In this document: piece by piece, positions 61,433 through 64,000 of the stretch
Position numbering within the stretch: position 1 is the stretch's first letter
Layout: each line of letters opens with the position of its first letter
Notes under the pieces: generated by a model
What the model was told of the DNA's origin: nothing
The model's input: only the letters and a program-made list of their open reading frames with translations
The model's database searches: none
Assembly (NCBI GenBank): GCA_009712185.1
Contig: WASQ01000126.1
Coordinates: 101,914 to 165,913 of the forward strand
DNA from: Telmatospirillum sp.
GTDB lineage: Bacteria > Pseudomonadota > Alphaproteobacteria > Rhodospirillales > Magnetospirillaceae
Length of the DNA stretch: 64,000 bases
Direction of reading: 5' to 3'
Made by a program: the position numbers and the translations under genes

Positions 61433-62434
61433 CTACCGGGTTTCCCGGATTTCGCGCAACCGCTCGGCGCCGAATTTCTGCTCGCACCGCGTCAGGAAGG
61501 GACCCAGGGCCCGTTCGAACGCCTGGCGATCGACCGTCTCGATGACCACCAGCCCCTTGCGGCGGAAGGCGTCGATGGCTTTCTTTTCCGATTGGGCGAC
61601 AACCTCGCGGGTTGCCCGGGCCCCGGCGGCGGCGGCGGTCAGCACCGCCTTGCGCTCCGGTTCCGTCATCGCGTCGAACACCTCCTTGTTCATCATGAAG
61701 ATCAAGGGGTTGTAGACGTGCCGGGTCAGCGAGACATAGTGCTGCACATCGTCGAGATGGTTGGCCTGAAAGACCAGCAACGGATTTTCCTCGCCATCGA
61801 CGACCTGTTCGCGCAAGGCGTTGTAGAGCTCCGGCAGGAACATCTCGACCGGATGCGCGCCCAGGATCTGAAAGGTTTCGCGGTAAATCGGATTGGGCAC
61901 GATGCGCATGCGCAACCCCTCAAGATCCGCCGGCCCGGTCACCGGACGCGACGAGGTGGTGATATTGCGAAACCCCAGTTCCCCCCAGGCCAGCAGGACC
62001 ACCCCGGACGTGTCCAGCCGCGCCGCCAGACTTTTCCCCAGAGGTCCGGCCAGCACCCGGGCGGCATGACCGGAATCGCGGAAAAGGAACGGGACATTGA
62101 TGATGTCCATTTCCGGAATCTGCGGCGTCAGGGAAATAGTGGTGATCAGCGCCATATCGATGGTGCCGAGACGGACCGCATCCCAGAGATCCGGTTCCGG
62201 CCCCAGCGTGACCCCGCCCTTCTCGTCGATCTGGAACCGGCCCGGCAGCAGACGGCCCAACTCCTCGGCGAACACCCGCGCCCCGATGCTGTGGGGACCG
62301 CCGGGCGGCGAGTTATGACCCAGGATCAGCGTCTGGGGCGCCGTCGCCGCAATGACCCGGCCGGTCGCACCACAGGTCAGAATGGCCGGAATGCACAGCA
62401 GGATCGCGACGACGCGCATTGTCATCCGGAACAT
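61433..62434 (-). CDS. TRAP-type solute-binding protein, DctP family
   Basis: A 333-residue exported binding protein. After the signal (RVVAILLCIPAILTCGATGRVIAA) it has LILGHNSPPGGPHSIGARVFAEEL, GTIDMALITTISLT, the carboxylate-binding Arg region LEGLRMRIVPNPIYRETF and GEENPLLVFQANHLDDVQHYVSLTRHVYNPL, all DctP signatures for organic acids. No dctQ or dctM transporter genes are adjacent. It is followed within 18 bp by the GGDEF-EAL gene, suggesting a sensory rather than transport use. ATG 62434 has GGAGGA upstream. Confidence 0.9.
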   Translation of the reverse strand: MFRMTMRVVAILLCIPAILTCGATGRVIAATAPQTLILGHNSPPGGPHSIGARVFAEELGRLLPGRFQIDEKGGVTLGPEPDLWDAVRLGTIDMALITTISLTPQIPEMDIINVPFLFRDSGHAARVLAGPLGKSLAARLDTSGVVLLAWGELGFRNITTSSRPVTGPADLEGLRMRIVPNPIYRETFQILGAHPVEMFLPELYNALREQVVDGEENPLLVFQANHLDDVQHYVSLTRHVYNPLIFMMNKEVFDAMTEPERKAVLTAAAAGARATREVVAQSEKKAIDAFRRKGLVVIETVDRQAFERALGPFLTRCEQKFGAERLREIRETR

Positions 62435-62481
62435 CGGTTTCCTCCCTCCGCTGGCGCCGGTCTCAGGTGGCCGGAAAGGGA

Positions 62482-62697
62482 TCAGCAATGCCTGATCCGC
62501 TCGGCGCCGAAGCAGCCCAGCAAGCCACGGGTTCCCCCCAGGCAATAGGCCCGGAACATCGTCCGTTCCACCTTCCCGGGGTCGGCCGAGAGGCCGCAAT
62601 GGTCCAGTTCGAGGGCGAGGTTGCGCGTGGCGTCCACCAGCAAGGTCTTTCCGCGCGCGCTGTCGTGGGATACCCGGATCCCGAATTGATCAATCAT
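62482..62697 (-). CDS. small protein of unknown function
   Basis: A 71-residue ORF (MIDQFGIRVSHDSARGKTLL...) with four cysteines or cysteine-near-glycine positions in its second half (HCGLS, YCLGG, GCFG, RHC). I do not recognise it. It is supported by a strong AGGAGG seven bases before the ATG and by its place between ilvN and the dctP-like gene on the same strand. No signal peptide or membrane helix. Confidence 0.6.
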   Translation of the reverse strand: MIDQFGIRVSHDSARGKTLLVDATRNLALELDHCGLSADPGKVERTMFRAYCLGGTRGLLGCFGAERIRHC

Positions 62698-62899
62698 CGC
62701 GTCCCTCCTGTCCGTCCGGCCGCCGTGGCGGCGTTTCCATCAGGGCTGTCGGGACATCCGTTCCTGGAGACCCGGGCCCGGCGGCGGCGGCGCAATCCTT
62801 CCGGCAGCGCCATCGCCGACCCATGCCCAGCACTCTCCCGCAAGACCGCCCCCTCCGATATCCCCATTTGTGGAGAGGGGCGACCGGAACGGACAGTTC

Positions 62900-63211
62900 T
62901 TACCGCACGTATTCGGCCAGCCCCGTGAAAAGCGGATGTTCGCCGCCGTGGTACACCACCGCCAGGACGTCCTCCAGTTTTTCCACCTGCCTCAACATCT
63001 GCGGCAACCGGTCGTCGTCGGATACCATCAGCCAGATCCGGCTTTGCCGCCCGTCGCCTTCCGGCACGCAGGCGATTGCGTCGACATTGAACGCGCGCCT
63101 TGCGAAAAGACCACAGACGTGGCTCATCACCCCGGGATGGTTGCGCACGGACAGTTCCAGCGTTGCCTTCGGAATATCTATATCTTTAGTAACAGTTTCA
63201 CACGAAGTCAT
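62900..63211 (-). CDS. ilvN: acetolactate synthase small regulatory subunit
   Basis: A 103-residue ACT-domain protein that activates the catalytic subunit and gives valine feedback. ATLELSVRNHPGVMSHVCGLFARRAFNVDAIACVPE is the ACT ligand-binding start, and RIWLMVSDDDRLPQMLRQVEKLEDVLAV completes it. It is the short IlvN form, without the C-terminal domain of IlvH. The start at ATG 63211 is one base past the ilvB stop (GGAGGTTAGTATG), tightly coupled. The track start lies four codons upstream. Confidence 0.92.
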   Translation of the reverse strand: MTSCETVTKDIDIPKATLELSVRNHPGVMSHVCGLFARRAFNVDAIACVPEGDGRQSRIWLMVSDDDRLPQMLRQVEKLEDVLAVVYHGGEHPLFTGLAEYVR

Positions 63212-63212
63212 A

Positions 63213-64000
63213 CTAACCTCCAATCATTTCAGTCAGGGCGGCGCCGGGCGGCACCATGGGCAGCACATGCTCGGCCGCGTCCACGCTGCAATGGATCAGC
63301 ACCGGCCCCCGGCGGCGGAGCGCCTCCCCGATCGCGGCGCGCGGCCGCGCTTCCCGGTCGAGATCGACCGCATGCCACCCGAACCCCCGCGCTATCGTCA
63401 GAAAATCCGGAGATTTGCGGAAATCGGCGGCGAAGACCCGCCTGTGATAGAACAGTTCCTGCTGTTGCTGGACCAGCCCGAGGGACTGGTTGTTCATCAG
63501 CACGACTTTGACATCGACCCCCTCCTCGGCCGCCGTCGCCATTTCCTGAATGTTCATCAGCAGGGACCCGTCGCCCGAAAAACAGACCACCTTGCGCCCG
63601 GGCTCGGCCAAAGCCGCGCCGATGGCGGCGGGCAGGCCGAATCCCATCGTGCCAAGTCCTCCGGAGGTCAGCCATTGCCGGGGCCGGCGGAACGGATAGG
63701 CCTGGGCCACGCGCATCTGATGCTGACCGACGTCGGTGACAATGACGGCATCGTCGCCGACACAATCGGCCACCGTCCGGATCAGGCCATAGGGGCTGGC
63801 CGGATCGTCACCGTCGGGTTCCAGCAGCGGCATGGTTTCCCGCAGCGCGGCCACCCGAAGCAGCCATTTCCCCCGCCGCCGCGCCGGCACGCGGGGTCCC
63901 AGGGCCTCGATCACCGTCTTGACGGCGCCCACGATGCCGACCGTGGCGGTGCGGATCTTGTCCAGTTCCGAAGGATCGATATCGATATGGATCACCGAGG
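63213..64000 (-). CDS. ilvB: acetolactate synthase large subunit (5' end beyond the window)
   Basis: C-terminal 260-odd residues of the thiamine-diphosphate enzyme for branched-chain amino acid synthesis. IHIDIDPSELDK is the end of the central domain, then VTDVGQHQMRVAQAYPFRRPRQWLTSGGLGTMGFGLPAAIGAALAEPGRKVVCFSGDGSLLMNIQEMATAAEEGVDVKVVLMNNQSLGLVQQQQELFY with the GDGS...NN ThDP/Mg site. The gene continues past position 64000. The track's M at 63995 is an internal residue, so no true start is visible. Confidence 0.94.
   Translation of the reverse strand, partial: SVIHIDIDPSELDKIRTATVGIVGAVKTVIEALGPRVPARRRGKWLLRVAALRETMPLLEPDGDDPASPYGLIRTVADCVGDDAVIVTDVGQHQMRVAQAYPFRRPRQWLTSGGLGTMGFGLPAAIGAALAEPGRKVVCFSGDGSLLMNIQEMATAAEEGVDVKVVLMNNQSLGLVQQQQELFYHRRVFAADFRKSPDFLTIARGFGWHAVDLDREARPRAAIGEALRRRGPVLIHCSVDAAEHVLPMVPPGAALTEMIGG

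Noticed and set aside
59246-62548. 1100-residue plus-strand ORF opposite the GGDEF-EAL and dctP genes
   Set aside because: Shadow of well-conserved minus-strand proteins. Its length is due to high GC content.
1-64000. tRNA, rRNA, CRISPR arrays, transposases, integrases and phage genes
   Set aside because: Intergenic spaces were read on both strands. No T-loop-like GGTTCRAATCC with a cloverleaf context, no regular spacer-repeat array and no recombinase motifs were seen.

Overview
The window is chromosomal DNA from a GC-rich alphaproteobacterium. A ThiS-ThiG fusion, clade I (Tat-exported) NosZ, NnrS, yeast-type PurC, ModE and many chemoreceptor and GGDEF/EAL genes point to the Rhodospirillales. 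That placement is an inference from gene content, not a database result. About 55 protein genes are supported. I saw no rRNA, tRNA, CRISPR array, transposase or phage gene. The first gene (thioesterase) ends inside a small tandem repeat at the left edge, and the last gene (ilvB) runs off the right edge.

Layout. 0-12 kb: YciA-type thioesterase, parE, a GNAT acetyltransferase, a phosphate block (pit, its DUF47 partner, and a lone PstS-like binding protein with a Pho-box-like site between), dienelactone hydrolase, lepB, an aminotransferase, an M48/TPR periplasmic protease and a DsbA-family protein. 12-22 kb: ornithine-type decarboxylase, thiSG, aroQ-accB-accC, modE, an exported phosphodiesterase and a ferritin-like protein. 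22-32 kb: complete nosRZDFYLX operon, then ogt and a thiamine-binding protein. 33-41 kb: a GH25 lysozyme, then nrfHA-napDABC on the minus strand with a Crp/Fnr regulator gene just upstream. 41-46 kb: a response regulator divergent from a NarX/PilJ-like hybrid kinase, then an Old Yellow Enzyme gene divergent from its MerR regulator. 46-64 kb: gltA with an odd C-terminal tail, a Cache chemoreceptor, purC, a DEDD exonuclease, an exported UbiC-like protein, nnrS, a MaoC hydratase, a thioesterase, two proteins of unknown function, a soluble CZB chemoreceptor, a GGDEF-EAL protein next to a solitary TRAP binding protein, and ilvNB.

How it works together. The centre of the window is anaerobic nitrogen respiration. 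NapDABC would reduce nitrate to nitrite, NrfHA nitrite to ammonium, and the Nos proteins N2O to N2. NnrS suggests exposure to nitric oxide. ModE could tune molybdate supply for NapA. No nitrite-to-NO or NO reductase is in the window, so the visible set is nitrate ammonification plus N2O respiration. TTGAC/TTGAT-type half-sites lie upstream of nrfH, nosR and nnrS, and the neighbouring Crp/Fnr protein has both the matching ExxSR recognition helix and a cysteine set suited to an Fe-S cluster. The NarX-like kinase next door is a candidate nitrate sensor.

The least ordinary items are the NrfA variant (CXXCH at the catalytic heme and altered calcium-site residues), two dispersed repeat families found only between convergent genes, a hairpin and CTAG-rich nested segment at 12.5-12.7 kb, and the 93-residue read-through-like tail on citrate synthase.
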